A DNA stretch of 55,412 nt from Pseudomonas syringae (lineage in GTDB: Bacteria > Pseudomonadota > Gammaproteobacteria > Pseudomonadales > Pseudomonadaceae). A program made the translations under genes and the position numbers. The stretch is from assembly GCF_021606685.1 (NCBI RefSeq), contig NZ_WKCB01000034.1:1-55412 (forward strand), given 5' to 3'. The notes under the pieces are model-generated. The model had not been told where the DNA came from, made no database searches, and saw only the letters and a list, made by a program, of their open reading frames with translations. Below, piece after piece: positions 9,494 through 17,795 of the stretch (the first letter of the stretch is position 1; each line of letters begins with the position of its first letter).

Positions 9494-10641
9494 GCGTGCA
9501 AAAAGCAGACGTGGTGATCGTCGGCGGTGGCCTGATGGGCGCGGCGACCGCGTTTTTCCTGCGTCGTCGCGGGCAGTCGGTGATCCTGCTGGAACGTGAC
9601 CAGATCGGCCAATACGCCAGCGGCGTGAACTTCGGCAATGTGCGCCGGCAAGGGCGTTTTCTTGGCCAACTGGCGCTGGCCAACCGTTCCTGGGCGCTGT
9701 GGAAACGCCTGCCGGAGCTGATCGACGATGACCTCGAATTTATCCCCAGTGGGCACATGCGCGTGTGTTATCGCGAAGATGAAATCGCCGAGCTGGAGGC
9801 CTACGCCGCCGCACCGGAAGCCGCGCAACTGGACCTGAAAATCTACCGTGGCGCCGAGCTGCACCGGCGTTTCGGCTTCCTTGGCCCGGACGTCAAGGGC
9901 GGCTCCTACGCGCCCCACGATGGCCACGCCAACCCGCGTCTGGCGGCCCCGGCATTTGCCCGCGCGGCCATTCGCCTGGGGGCGCAAATCGAAGAGCGCA
10001 CGGAAGTCGCCGAGGTCGAGAAGCGGGGCGCCGACTTCCACGTCACTACCACCGACGGCCGCCAGTTCCAGGCCGCGCAGCTGTTGATCACCGCCGGCGC
10101 CTGGGGCCAGAAACTCTCGGCGCAATTCGGCGAGCCGGTGCCGCTCGACACCCACGGCCCGCAGATGGCGGTGACCGAGCCGGTGCCCTATGCCTTGCCC
10201 ACGGTCATCGGCGTGTACACCAAGATCCCCGAGGAAGTGATTTACTTTCGCCAGATCCCGCGGGGCAATATCGTGATCGGCGGCGGCTACCGCAGCAAAC
10301 CCGACATGCTCAACCGCCGCGCCTACGTGGAGCCGCGCAGTATCGTCAACCAGATCAGCCAGATGCGCCGCCTGCTGCCAGGCGTGGGCAACCTGAATAT
10401 CATCCGCGTATGGAGCGGCATCGAAGGCTACCTGCCGGATTCGCTGCCGGTAATGGGCGCCAGCGGCACCGTCGACGGCCTGTTCTACGCGTTTGGCTTC
10501 TGCGGCCATGGCTTCCAGCTCGGCCCGGGTGTGGGCGATGTGATGGCCGAGTTGCTCAGCACTGGCGCCACCAGCACGCCGATCGCGCCGTTCTCCATTA
10601 CCCGCTTTGCCCTTCCCGCCGCGCAACGGAGCCAGGCCTGA
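9490..10641 (+). CDS. FAD-dependent catalytic subunit, DAO family (HcnC/OoxB/sarcosine-oxidase-beta-like)
   Basis: A 383-residue DAO-fold flavoprotein with VGGGLMG at residues 11-17 and a C-terminal FAD contact region FGFCGHGFQLGPGVG. It is the probable substrate-oxidising subunit of the heterotrimer formed with the two preceding genes. Known relatives oxidise glycine (HcnC), octopine or nopaline (OoxB/NoxB), sarcosine, or D-hydroxyproline; I cannot choose among these from sequence alone. Start ATG9490 overlaps the upstream stop by four bases; a longer in-frame reading lies inside the previous gene. The stop shares one base with the ArgE-like gene, so deacylation and C-N oxidation are genetically linked. 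Confidence 0.9.
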   Translation: MSVQKADVVIVGGGLMGAATAFFLRRRGQSVILLERDQIGQYASGVNFGNVRRQGRFLGQLALANRSWALWKRLPELIDDDLEFIPSGHMRVCYREDEIAELEAYAAAPEAAQLDLKIYRGAELHRRFGFLGPDVKGGSYAPHDGHANPRLAAPAFARAAIRLGAQIEERTEVAEVEKRGADFHVTTTDGRQFQAAQLLITAGAWGQKLSAQFGEPVPLDTHGPQMAVTEPVPYALPTVIGVYTKIPEEVIYFRQIPRGNIVIGGGYRSKPDMLNRRAYVEPRSIVNQISQMRRLLPGVGNLNIIRVWSGIEGYLPDSLPVMGASGTVDGLFYAFGFCGHGFQLGPGVGDVMAELLSTGATSTPIAPFSITRFALPAAQRSQA

Positions 10642-11798
10642 TGAAACCCCGTGTACTGGATATTCTGAAAAAACTGATGGCGTTCGACACGGTGTCGTCC
10701 GAGTCGAATATGGCCTTGATCGAGTACGTGCGCGACCTGCTGCTGACCCAGGGCATCGAGTCGCTGATCGTCAAGGATGCAAGCGGCAAGAAGGCCAACC
10801 TGTTCGCCAGCACCGGGCCCAAGGACCAGCCTGGCGTGCTGTTGTCCGGGCACACCGACGTGGTGCCGGCGGCGGGGCAGGCGTGGACCTTTCCCGCGTT
10901 CGCCGCCACCGTGCAGGACGGGCGCATCTATGGGCGTGGCAGCTGCGACATGAAGGGGTTTATCGCCCTGGCCATCGACGCCATGCTCGACGCCGCCGGC
11001 CACACGTTGAACCGCCCGCTGCAACTGGCCCTGTCCCATGACGAGGAGATCGGCTGCGTCGGCGTGCGGCGCCTGCTCGACGTGCTGCACCTGGCGCCGG
11101 TGCGGCCGTTTTTGTGTGTGATCGGCGAGCCGACCAACATGCAGTTCGTGCTGGGGCACAAGGGCAAGGGCTCGTACCGCACTTATTGTCGTGGCCAGGA
11201 AGCCCATTCGTCCCTGGCGCCGCGTTCGGTCAACGCCATCCATGTGGCCTGCGACTTTATCGCCGCGCTGCGTGAAAGCCAGCAGCAATTGCAACAACAC
11301 GGCGCCCAGGACGGTGACTACGACGTGCCTTACAGCACCGTGCATGTCGGGCAGATTGTCGGCGGCAAGGCGCTGAATATCGTGCCCAACCTGTGCACCC
11401 TGGATTTCGAAGTGCGCAACCTGCCAGCCGATGATCTGGACCAGTTCCTGGAGCAAATGCGTGAACGCGCCGAGGTGATCGTGCGCGAGGCGCAAAAGCT
11501 CTCCAGCGTAGCGGCCATCGAGATCGAAACAGTGAATGTCTACCCCGGTCTCGACACCCACCCCAGCGTCGAGGCCGTACGGTTTCTCAAGCAATTCGCC
11601 GCGCCAGGCACCGCGACCTCCAAGGTTTCGTTCGGCACCGAAGGCGGCCTGTTCAAGCAGCGCCTGGACGTGCCGGTGGTGGTCTGCGGGCCGGGTTCCA
11701 TCGAGCAGGCGCACAAGCCCGATGAGTTTATCGAGATCAGCCAGATGGACGCGGGTGAACGCTTTCTACAGGGTTTGCTCGGTTCGCTGACGGCCTAG
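10641..11798 (+). CDS. M20-family deacylase, acetylornithine deacetylase (ArgE)-like
   Basis: A 385-residue zinc-dependent amidohydrolase. Metal and catalytic motifs are SGHTDVVP (H71, D73), GRGSCDMKG (D103) and HDEEIG (E135/E136). The dimerisation domain follows around 180-290, and a metal-ligand histidine is expected near the C-terminal end. ArgE removes the acetyl group from N-acetylornithine, but pseudomonads normally make ornithine by the cyclic ArgJ route, and this copy sits in a catabolic operon. I infer that it removes an acyl or succinyl group from an imported amino-acid conjugate. It overlaps the previous stop by one base. A gap of 117 bases to the next gene, without an evident terminator, suggests a second promoter or an operon pause. 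Confidence 0.88.
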   Translation: MKPRVLDILKKLMAFDTVSSESNMALIEYVRDLLLTQGIESLIVKDASGKKANLFASTGPKDQPGVLLSGHTDVVPAAGQAWTFPAFAATVQDGRIYGRGSCDMKGFIALAIDAMLDAAGHTLNRPLQLALSHDEEIGCVGVRRLLDVLHLAPVRPFLCVIGEPTNMQFVLGHKGKGSYRTYCRGQEAHSSLAPRSVNAIHVACDFIAALRESQQQLQQHGAQDGDYDVPYSTVHVGQIVGGKALNIVPNLCTLDFEVRNLPADDLDQFLEQMRERAEVIVREAQKLSSVAAIEIETVNVYPGLDTHPSVEAVRFLKQFAAPGTATSKVSFGTEGGLFKQRLDVPVVVCGPGSIEQAHKPDEFIEISQMDAGERFLQGLLGSLTA

Positions 11799-11915
11799 CA
11801 GAGCCTGCCGTCCTGGGCTGAATTTCAGCACGGCACGCTGCTTTAACCGCGCTTTCGGCATCCTCGTCCGTGGCACCTCCCTAGACTGGAGCGTGTCTCG
11901 GATCAGGACTCGACC

Positions 11916-13376
11916 ATGCTCAATACTCGCTTGCAAGACCCCAGCCTCCTGGCTGAACTCGCCTATGTAGATGGCCAGTGGATCGCTGCCGACAGCGGCG
12001 CGACCCTGGACATCCACGACCCCGCCACCGGCCACTTGCTGGCGCGCGTACCGGCCATGGACGCGGTGGACACCCACCGCGCCATTGCCGCCGCCGAACG
12101 TGCCTGGCCCGCCTGGCGCGCACGCCCCGCAGCGGAGCGTGCGGCGCTGCTGGAGCGCTGGTTCCAGGCCATGCTCGACAATCTCGACGACCTGGCGCTG
12201 ATCATGACCTGGGAACAGGGCAAGCCGCTCAATGAGGCCAAGGGCGAGATCCGCTACGGGGCCGGTTTCGTCAAATGGTTCGCCGAGGAAGCGCGCCGGG
12301 TCTACGGCGAAACCATGCCGGCGCCGAGTGGCGACCGCCGCTTGCTGACCCTCAAGCAGCCGGTGGGCGTGTGCGCCGCCATCACGCCGTGGAATTTCCC
12401 CAACGCGATGATCACGCGCAAATGCGCGCCGGCCCTCGCCGCCGGTTGCCCGATCATCGTCAAACCGTCGGACCTCACGCCGCTGTCGGCGCTCGCCCTG
12501 GCGGTGCTGGCCGAGCGCGTCGGCATCCCGGCCGGGGTGTTCAACGTGGTCACCGGCTTGCCCACCGGTATCGGCGAAACGCTCACCGGCAGCCCGGCGG
12601 TGCGCAAGATCTCGTTCACCGGCTCCACCGCCGTAGGCCGCCTGCTGATGCGCCAGAGCGCCGAGCACATCAAGCGCCTGAGCCTGGAGCTGGGCGGCAA
12701 TGCACCGTTTATCGTGTTCGACGATGCTGACCTGGAGCAGGCAGTGGCCGGGGTCATGCTGAGCAAGTTTCGCAATGCCGGGCAAACCTGTGTGTGCGCC
12801 AACCGCATCCTGGTGCAGGCCGGTATCTACGAGCGTTTCGCGGCGCGCCTGGTGGAAGAGGTGGGCAAGCTCAAGGTCGGCAATGGCCTGGAGGAGGGCG
12901 TGAGCATTGGCCCGTTGATCAACCCGGCGGCGGTACAAAAAGTCGCACGGCACATCGACGATGCCCTGAGCCAGGGCGCGCAGCTGCTGTGCGGGGCGAT
13001 CCCCACGGGCGACAGCCAGTTCGTGCAACCCACGGTGCTGGGCGACTGTCACGCCGACATGCTGCTGGCCAACGAAGAAACCTTCGGCCCGGTGGCGCCG
13101 CTGATGCGTTTTACCGACGAGGCCGAGGCACTGGCCCTGGCCAACGCCACGCCGTACGGCCTGGGCGCCTACTATTTCACCCAGGACCTGCAGCGCTCCT
13201 GGCGCTTTGGCGAGGCTTTGGAGTTCGGCATGGTCGGGCTCAACACCGGGATCATCTCGATGGAAGTCGCGCCGTTTGGCGGTATCAAGCAGTCGGGCCT
13301 GGGGCGCGAAGGCAGCAAGTACGGCCTGGACGAATACCTTGAGGTCAAAGCCTTCCATATCGGCGGGTTGAACTGA
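11916..13376 (+). CDS. NAD(P)-dependent aldehyde dehydrogenase, succinate-semialdehyde dehydrogenase-like
   Basis: A 486-residue aldehyde dehydrogenase of usual length. The catalytic glutamate is in LELGG (about residue 258) and the catalytic cysteine is C292 in FRNAGQTCVC. The cofactor motif FTGSTAVG is near residue 232. The sequence looks most like GabD-type succinate or glutarate semialdehyde dehydrogenases. It would oxidise the aldehyde released when an amine is oxidatively cleaved by the flavoproteins upstream. It lies 20 bases before the TtuC-type gene, so those two are probably one transcript. A GabT-like transaminase at 15726 could supply semialdehyde, although it is separated by a convergent gene. 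Confidence 0.9.
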   Translation: MLNTRLQDPSLLAELAYVDGQWIAADSGATLDIHDPATGHLLARVPAMDAVDTHRAIAAAERAWPAWRARPAAERAALLERWFQAMLDNLDDLALIMTWEQGKPLNEAKGEIRYGAGFVKWFAEEARRVYGETMPAPSGDRRLLTLKQPVGVCAAITPWNFPNAMITRKCAPALAAGCPIIVKPSDLTPLSALALAVLAERVGIPAGVFNVVTGLPTGIGETLTGSPAVRKISFTGSTAVGRLLMRQSAEHIKRLSLELGGNAPFIVFDDADLEQAVAGVMLSKFRNAGQTCVCANRILVQAGIYERFAARLVEEVGKLKVGNGLEEGVSIGPLINPAAVQKVARHIDDALSQGAQLLCGAIPTGDSQFVQPTVLGDCHADMLLANEETFGPVAPLMRFTDEAEALALANATPYGLGAYYFTQDLQRSWRFGEALEFGMVGLNTGIISMEVAPFGGIKQSGLGREGSKYGLDEYLEVKAFHIGGLN

Positions 13377-13396
13377 ATTTTTGCGAGGTCTGCAGC

Positions 13397-14482
13397 ATGA
13401 GCAAGACATTCAGAATCGCCGCGATTGCCGGCGATGGCATTGGCAAGGAAGTGTTGCCCGAGGGGCTACGGGTACTGGAACAGGCCGCGAAGATCTGGGA
13501 CCTGAACCTGAGCATCGAAGTGCTCGACTGGGCCCACTGCGATTACTACCTGGAACACGGGCAGATGATGCCCGACGACTGGTTCGAGCAGCTCAAGGGC
13601 TTCGATGCGATTTATTTTGGCGCGGTGGGCTGGCCGGACAAGGTGCCGGACCACATTTCCCTGTGGGGCTCGTTGCTCAAGTTCCGTCGCGACTTCGACC
13701 AGTACGCGAATATTCGCCCGGTGCGGCTGTTCCCCGGCGTGCCGTGCCCGCTGGCCGGGCGCGAGCCTGGGGATATCGATTTTGTGGTGATCCGCGAAAA
13801 CACCGAGGGCGAGTATTCATCGGTGGGCGGCAAGATGTTCGAAGGCACTGAGCATGAGTTCGTGCTGCAGGAATCGGTGTTCACCCGACGCGGGGTTGAT
13901 CGCATCCTCAAGTTCGCCTTCGACCTGGCGCAGACCCGTCCGCGTAAAAAGCTGACGGCGGCGACCAAGTCCAACGGGATTTCCATCAGCATGCCGTACT
14001 GGGATGAGCGCACGGCCTTGATGGCGGCGAATTATCCCGAGGTGAGCTGGGACAAGCAGCACATCGACATCCTGTGCGCGCGGTTTGTGTTGCAACCGGA
14101 CCGCTTTGATGTGGTGGTGGCGTCGAATCTGTTTGGCGACATTTTGTCCGACCTGGGCCCGGCGTGTGCCGGGACGATTGGCATTGCACCGTCGGCCAAC
14201 CTCGATCCCGAGCGGCGCTTCCCCTCGTTGTTCGAGCCAGTGCATGGCTCGGCGCCGGATATTTATGGGCAGAACATCGCCAACCCGATTGCGATGATCT
14301 GGTCGGGGGCGTTGATGCTGGAGTTCCTTGGCAATGGGGATACGCGGTATCGGGCGGCCCATGATGGGATTTTGCAGGCGATTGAGGCGGTGATTGCAGA
14401 AGGGCCGATTACGCCGGATTTGGGCGGTAAGGGCTCCACTCAGGATGTCGGCGCCGCGATTACCGAAAGGCTCCACCTCTAA
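13397..14482 (+). CDS. ttuC: Tartrate dehydrogenase/decarboxylase or D-malate dehydrogenase (isopropylmalate dehydrogenase family)
   Basis: A 361-residue NAD-dependent beta-decarboxylating dehydrogenase. The N-terminus reads IAAIAGDGIGKEV, substrate-arginine segments lie around residues 100-130, and the metal-binding aspartates lie in NLFGDILSDLG (about residues 240-250), followed by EPVHGSAPDI. The family includes LeuB, tartrate dehydrogenase (TtuC) and D-malate dehydrogenase (DmlA). GPACAGTIGIAPSANL and the overall sequence favour the tartrate/malate group over LeuB. It oxidises and decarboxylates a 2-hydroxy-diacid. It is the last plus-strand gene before a REP palindrome that probably ends transcription. 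Its link to amine catabolism is by position only. Confidence 0.85.
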   Translation: MSKTFRIAAIAGDGIGKEVLPEGLRVLEQAAKIWDLNLSIEVLDWAHCDYYLEHGQMMPDDWFEQLKGFDAIYFGAVGWPDKVPDHISLWGSLLKFRRDFDQYANIRPVRLFPGVPCPLAGREPGDIDFVVIRENTEGEYSSVGGKMFEGTEHEFVLQESVFTRRGVDRILKFAFDLAQTRPRKKLTAATKSNGISISMPYWDERTALMAANYPEVSWDKQHIDILCARFVLQPDRFDVVVASNLFGDILSDLGPACAGTIGIAPSANLDPERRFPSLFEPVHGSAPDIYGQNIANPIAMIWSGALMLEFLGNGDTRYRAAHDGILQAIEAVIAEGPITPDLGGKGSTQDVGAAITERLHL

Positions 14483-14496
14483 AGCGAACACCGTCA

Positions 14497-14594
14497 AAAA
14501 TGTGGGAGGGGGCTTGCTCCCGATGGCGGTGGGTCAGTTGATAAATCTGTCACTGACCCACTGCAATCGGGAGCAAGCCCCCTCCCACATTTTG
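14497..14594. repeat. REP-type inverted pair between convergent genes; probable bidirectional terminator
   Basis: The left arm (from AAAATGTGGGAGGGGGCTTG onward, 14497-14524) is repeated inverted at 14566-14593. An inner inverted pair GTGGGTCAGT/ACTGACCCAC gives a long cruciform-capable structure. This form is typical of P. fluorescens-group REP doublets. It lies between the convergent ttuC-like and hydroxyacid dehydrogenase genes. Confidence 0.9.
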
Positions 14595-14605
14595 ATCTCC
14601 ATGCA

Positions 14606-15532
14606 TCAGTAGCCCTTGTGGCGATCCACTTCTCCGACCATTGGCTCTGCCCGTTCAAATCGCCGAATATTCTCCAACAACACCCCAAACGCACTCGCCG
14701 GTTGGGTCATGGCGGCAATATGCGGCGTCAGTACAACCTGCGGGTGATCCCAGAACGGGTGGTCCGCCTTCGCCGGTTCCTCTTGCAGCACATCCAGCAC
14801 CGCACCGCTCAGTTGGCCGCTGTCCAGCGCTTTCAGCAAGTCCTCTTCCACCAGGTGCCCGCCACGCCCCATGTTGATCAGCGCTGCGCCCCGTGGCAAT
14901 TGTGCAAACAGCTGGCGGTCGAGAATGCCCTGGGTCTGCTCGGTCAACGGCAGTACGCAGAGCAGAATGTCGCACTGGCTGAGAAACGCCGGCAGTTGTG
15001 CGTGCCCGGCAAAGCAGTCTACCCCCGCTATCTGGTGGGCACTGCGGGCCCAGCCCGATAAAGCAAACCCAAGAGGAGCCAAGGTTGCCAGGATCTGCTG
15101 GGCCTGGGTGCCCAGCCCCATCACCCCCACGCGCCGGTTCGTCGCCGGCTGCAACAGGTGCGCCTGCCAGCACCGCGCGACCTGTTGCTGGCGATAGCGC
15201 AGCATATCCCTATGCAGGCTGAGCACCGCCCAACTGGCGTATTCGCACATGCCACGGGTGATGCCCGGGTCGAGCAGGCGCACCACGGGCAAGCCCACAG
15301 GCAAACGTTCAAGGTCCAGTTGATCGACCCCCGCCGACAACGCAAACAGCACTTTCAGGTTGGGCAGCAACTGCGCCATATCATCCGGCGCCTGCCAGGC
15401 GGCGAGGTACTCGATGTCGTTGGGGTTGCCGATGTCGGGCCAGGCGCGCCATTCGATATCCGGCGCGTGTTCGGCGAACAGTGCCTGCCAATGTTGGCCG
15501 CGCACCGGGTCAGCTTTGTAGAGCAAGGCCAT
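14606..15532 (-). CDS. D-2-hydroxyacid dehydrogenase, glyoxylate/hydroxypyruvate reductase A-like
   Basis: A 308-residue NAD(P)-dependent reductase of the GhrA group. The nucleotide-binding motif GLGTQAQQILATL is near residue 136. The catalytic arginine is expected in the RG of NMGRGG, the glutamate in LQEEP, and the histidine in LTPHIAA. The enzyme reduces glyoxylate or hydroxypyruvate to the hydroxyacid. I chose the ATG at 15532 because AGGA lies 7 bases upstream; two earlier in-frame ATGs (15568, 15565) lack a good site. It is convergent with the ttuC-like gene and divergent from the transaminase gene, so it is a single-gene unit. Confidence 0.87.
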   Translation of the reverse strand: MALLYKADPVRGQHWQALFAEHAPDIEWRAWPDIGNPNDIEYLAAWQAPDDMAQLLPNLKVLFALSAGVDQLDLERLPVGLPVVRLLDPGITRGMCEYASWAVLSLHRDMLRYRQQQVARCWQAHLLQPATNRRVGVMGLGTQAQQILATLAPLGFALSGWARSAHQIAGVDCFAGHAQLPAFLSQCDILLCVLPLTEQTQGILDRQLFAQLPRGAALINMGRGGHLVEEDLLKALDSGQLSGAVLDVLQEEPAKADHPFWDHPQVVLTPHIAAMTQPASAFGVLLENIRRFERAEPMVGEVDRHKGY

Positions 15533-15568
15533 GGGCATTTCCTGCAGGTTTTGGGTAGCGATCATCAT

Positions 15569-15725
15569 CCCCCAAGCCCGGCGCAGGATCTGTTGAAAGG
15601 CGGGGCCAAAACAGTTGATCCGAATTTCTCACGGGCCAAGTTCGGCGTAGTTCGTTGCTCGCACGCCGTAATCTGGACAACATCGCAACCGCTTCCCGGT
15701 TGCCGGACTCACGATGGGAAATGCC
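15569..15725. promoter_or_regulatory. Divergent promoter region between the GhrA-like and GabT-like genes
   Basis: About 157 bases separate the two divergent start regions. I see no clear sigma-70 or sigma-54 consensus and no long palindrome. Promoter function is inferred only from gene orientation. Confidence 0.4.
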
Positions 15726-17018
15726 ATGAATAGCAAAGTCGACGAAACCCCTCATTTGCTCCGTCAGCGCGAACAATTCGTGCCACGTGGCCTGGTGACC
15801 GCGCACCCGCTGGTAATTGACCGGGCCCAGGGCGCCGAGTTGTGGGACGTGGATGGCAAGCGTTACCTGGACTTCGTCGGCGGCATCGGCGTGCTTAACA
15901 TCGGCCACAACCATCCCAAGGTCGTCGCTGCGGTACAGGCCCAGTTGCAGAAAGTCTCCCATGCCTGCTTCCAGGTGGTGGCTTACCAGCCTTACCTCGA
16001 TCTGGCCCAGCGCCTGTGTGAAATGATCGGCGGGCAGGCGGCGTACAAGGCGGCGTTTTTCACCTCCGGCGCCGAGGCGGTGGAAAATGCCGTGAAGATC
16101 GCCCGCGCGCACACCAATCGCTCGGCGGTGATCGCTTTCCGTGGCGGCTTCCATGGCCGCACGTTGCTCGGCACCACGCTCACGGGTATGAGCCAACCCT
16201 ACAAACAGAACTTCGGGCCGTTTGCGCCGGAGGTGTTCCACACGCCATACCCTAACGCCTATCGTGGCGTGACCAGCGAGGTGGCACTCAAGGCCCTCGA
16301 CGAGTTGCTGGCCACCCAGGTGGCGCCGGAGCGCGTGGCGGCGATCATCATCGAGCCGGTGCAGGGCGATGGTGGTTTCCTCACCGCGCCGCCCGAGTTT
16401 CTCCAGGCCTTGCGCGCGTTGGCCGACAAGCACGGCATCGTGCTGATCCTCGATGAGATCCAGACCGGTTTCGGTCGCACCGGCACCTGGTTCGGTTTCC
16501 AGCACGCTGGTATCCAACCCGACCTCGTCACGGTGGCCAAGAGCCTGGCTGGCGGCCTGCCGTTGTCCGGTGTGGTCGGCAAGGCGCAGATCATGGATGC
16601 ACCGCTGCCCGGCGGCCTCGGCGGCACCTATGGCGGCAATGCGTTGGCCTGCGCGGCGGCATTGGCGGTGATCGACGCCTTCGAACAGGAACAATTGCTC
16701 GCGCGCAGCCAAGTGCTCGGCGAGCGCCTGCGCCAGGGGTTGCTGGGGCTGCAGGCACGTTACCCACGGATCGGCGACGTGCGCGGCACCGGCTTTATGC
16801 TGGCGATCGAGTTGATCAAGGACGACCCGGCCCGTACCCCGGACGCCGACCTCAATCAACAGGTGATCGACGCCGCGCGCGCCGGTGGTTTGCTGGTGAT
16901 CAAATGCGGTGTGCATCGCAACGTACTGCGCTTCCTGGCCCCATTGGTGGCCACCGAGGCCCAGGTCGACGAAGCCGTACAGATTCTCGACGCGGCCTTG
17001 GCACGGGTCTTGAACTGA
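15726..17018 (+). CDS. gabT: Class III aminotransferase, 4-aminobutyrate transaminase
   Basis: A 430-residue PLP-dependent omega-transaminase. The PLP-binding lysine is K272 in TVAKSLAGGLPLSG, and the cofactor-phosphate and ring contacts lie in SGAEAVENAVKIAR and ILDEIQTGFGRTG. The N-terminus (MNSKVDETP then FVPRGLVTAHPLVI) matches Pseudomonas GabT proteins. It converts 4-aminobutyrate or 5-aminovalerate and 2-oxoglutarate to the semialdehyde and glutamate. It lacks the usual adjacent gabD, although a GabD-like gene lies 2.3 kb upstream across a convergent gene. This suggests a second, pathway-specific copy. ATG15726 is preferred over an in-frame ATG four codons earlier by homology to the family N-terminus. 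Confidence 0.9.
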   Translation: MNSKVDETPHLLRQREQFVPRGLVTAHPLVIDRAQGAELWDVDGKRYLDFVGGIGVLNIGHNHPKVVAAVQAQLQKVSHACFQVVAYQPYLDLAQRLCEMIGGQAAYKAAFFTSGAEAVENAVKIARAHTNRSAVIAFRGGFHGRTLLGTTLTGMSQPYKQNFGPFAPEVFHTPYPNAYRGVTSEVALKALDELLATQVAPERVAAIIIEPVQGDGGFLTAPPEFLQALRALADKHGIVLILDEIQTGFGRTGTWFGFQHAGIQPDLVTVAKSLAGGLPLSGVVGKAQIMDAPLPGGLGGTYGGNALACAAALAVIDAFEQEQLLARSQVLGERLRQGLLGLQARYPRIGDVRGTGFMLAIELIKDDPARTPDADLNQQVIDAARAGGLLVIKCGVHRNVLRFLAPLVATEAQVDEAVQILDAALARVLN

Positions 17019-17111
17019 GCCCGTGCCCGCCTCGGGCGCGGTTTTCGGTACCGCCCGTGACCCGTTATGGCGCACGGGCGACTTCACTGCATCATTGGAG
17101 GCTTGACCCGC

Positions 17112-17750
17112 ATGGGACTGACAGATTATCGAGCGTTGCTGATCGATTGCGATGAAGTGCTGGTGGACCGCGACTCGGGCGTCTGGGCGGCGTTGCAGCC
17201 GCTGTTGGATAGCCGCGGCGGGCAGGCGCAACGGGAGGCGGTGCTGGCCGAATTCAATGCGGTGGTGGCGGCGCTGTACCCGCGTTTCGCCGAGCTGGGT
17301 TTTAGTGGCGTGCTGTGTTTTGCCCATCGCCAATTGGCCGAGGCCTGGGGGCTGCACGCCAGCTGGGAAGAGGGCATGAGCTTTGCCCGGTCGGCCGGCA
17401 ACTGGTCGTTGTTCGAGGACGCACCGGGGGCGATGCTGTACCTGCGCAAGTTCTATCGCCTGCTGGTGCGCGGCGACCGCGACGCCGAGGACCGTGGCTT
17501 ACTGTGCGAGCGCCTGGGGATCGAGGCGGAGGACTTTGTTTCGCTGGCCGAAGAACCGCACTGGCTCGACGAGCAAGGCCTGCAGCCGATCCTGCATGTC
17601 ACCCGTCCGTCGGTCGGTGCACAGGGCAGCCTGGACCGCTGCCTGATCGGTCGCCACCGTGCGCGGCAGCCTTCGCCATGTGCGGCGGATTACTGCATTA
17701 ACAGCATGGCGGATCTGGTGGCGCAGCATCAGCTGTCTTTACGGCGCTGA
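17112..17750 (+). CDS. HAD-superfamily hydrolase, function unknown
   Basis: A 212-residue HAD-like protein. The nucleophile motif is LIDCDEVLVDRDSG with Asp12 and Asp14. A dehalogenase-like helical cap follows in residues 20-100. The second motif is unusual, reading LVRGDRD where S/T-N is normal. I chose ATG17112, with GGAG about 11 bases upstream; a longer reading would begin inside the intergenic region. It lies between gabT and an Lrp-type regulator on the same strand. It may be part of the same transcription unit as gabT (93-base gap). No substrate can be assigned. Confidence 0.75.
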   Translation: MGLTDYRALLIDCDEVLVDRDSGVWAALQPLLDSRGGQAQREAVLAEFNAVVAALYPRFAELGFSGVLCFAHRQLAEAWGLHASWEEGMSFARSAGNWSLFEDAPGAMLYLRKFYRLLVRGDRDAEDRGLLCERLGIEAEDFVSLAEEPHWLDEQGLQPILHVTRPSVGAQGSLDRCLIGRHRARQPSPCAADYCINSMADLVAQHQLSLRR

Positions 17751-17795
17751 TTTTGCTAGAAGATTGTCTTATAAACGGCAGTCACGAGGTACGCA

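Noticed and set aside
7827..10641. Calling the three subunits hcnABC (hydrogen cyanide synthase)
   Set aside because: Gene order fits, but the coupled importer and deacylase genes point to catabolism and the specificity of the catalytic subunit is not readable by eye. Family-level naming is safer.
11799..11915. Sigma-54 promoter before the aldehyde dehydrogenase gene
   Set aside because: TGGCAC is present but the -12 TTGC element is not at the required spacing.
15510..17357. 615-codon minus-strand open frame over gabT
   Set aside because: It overlaps a clear GabT protein and lacks a ribosome site or motif.
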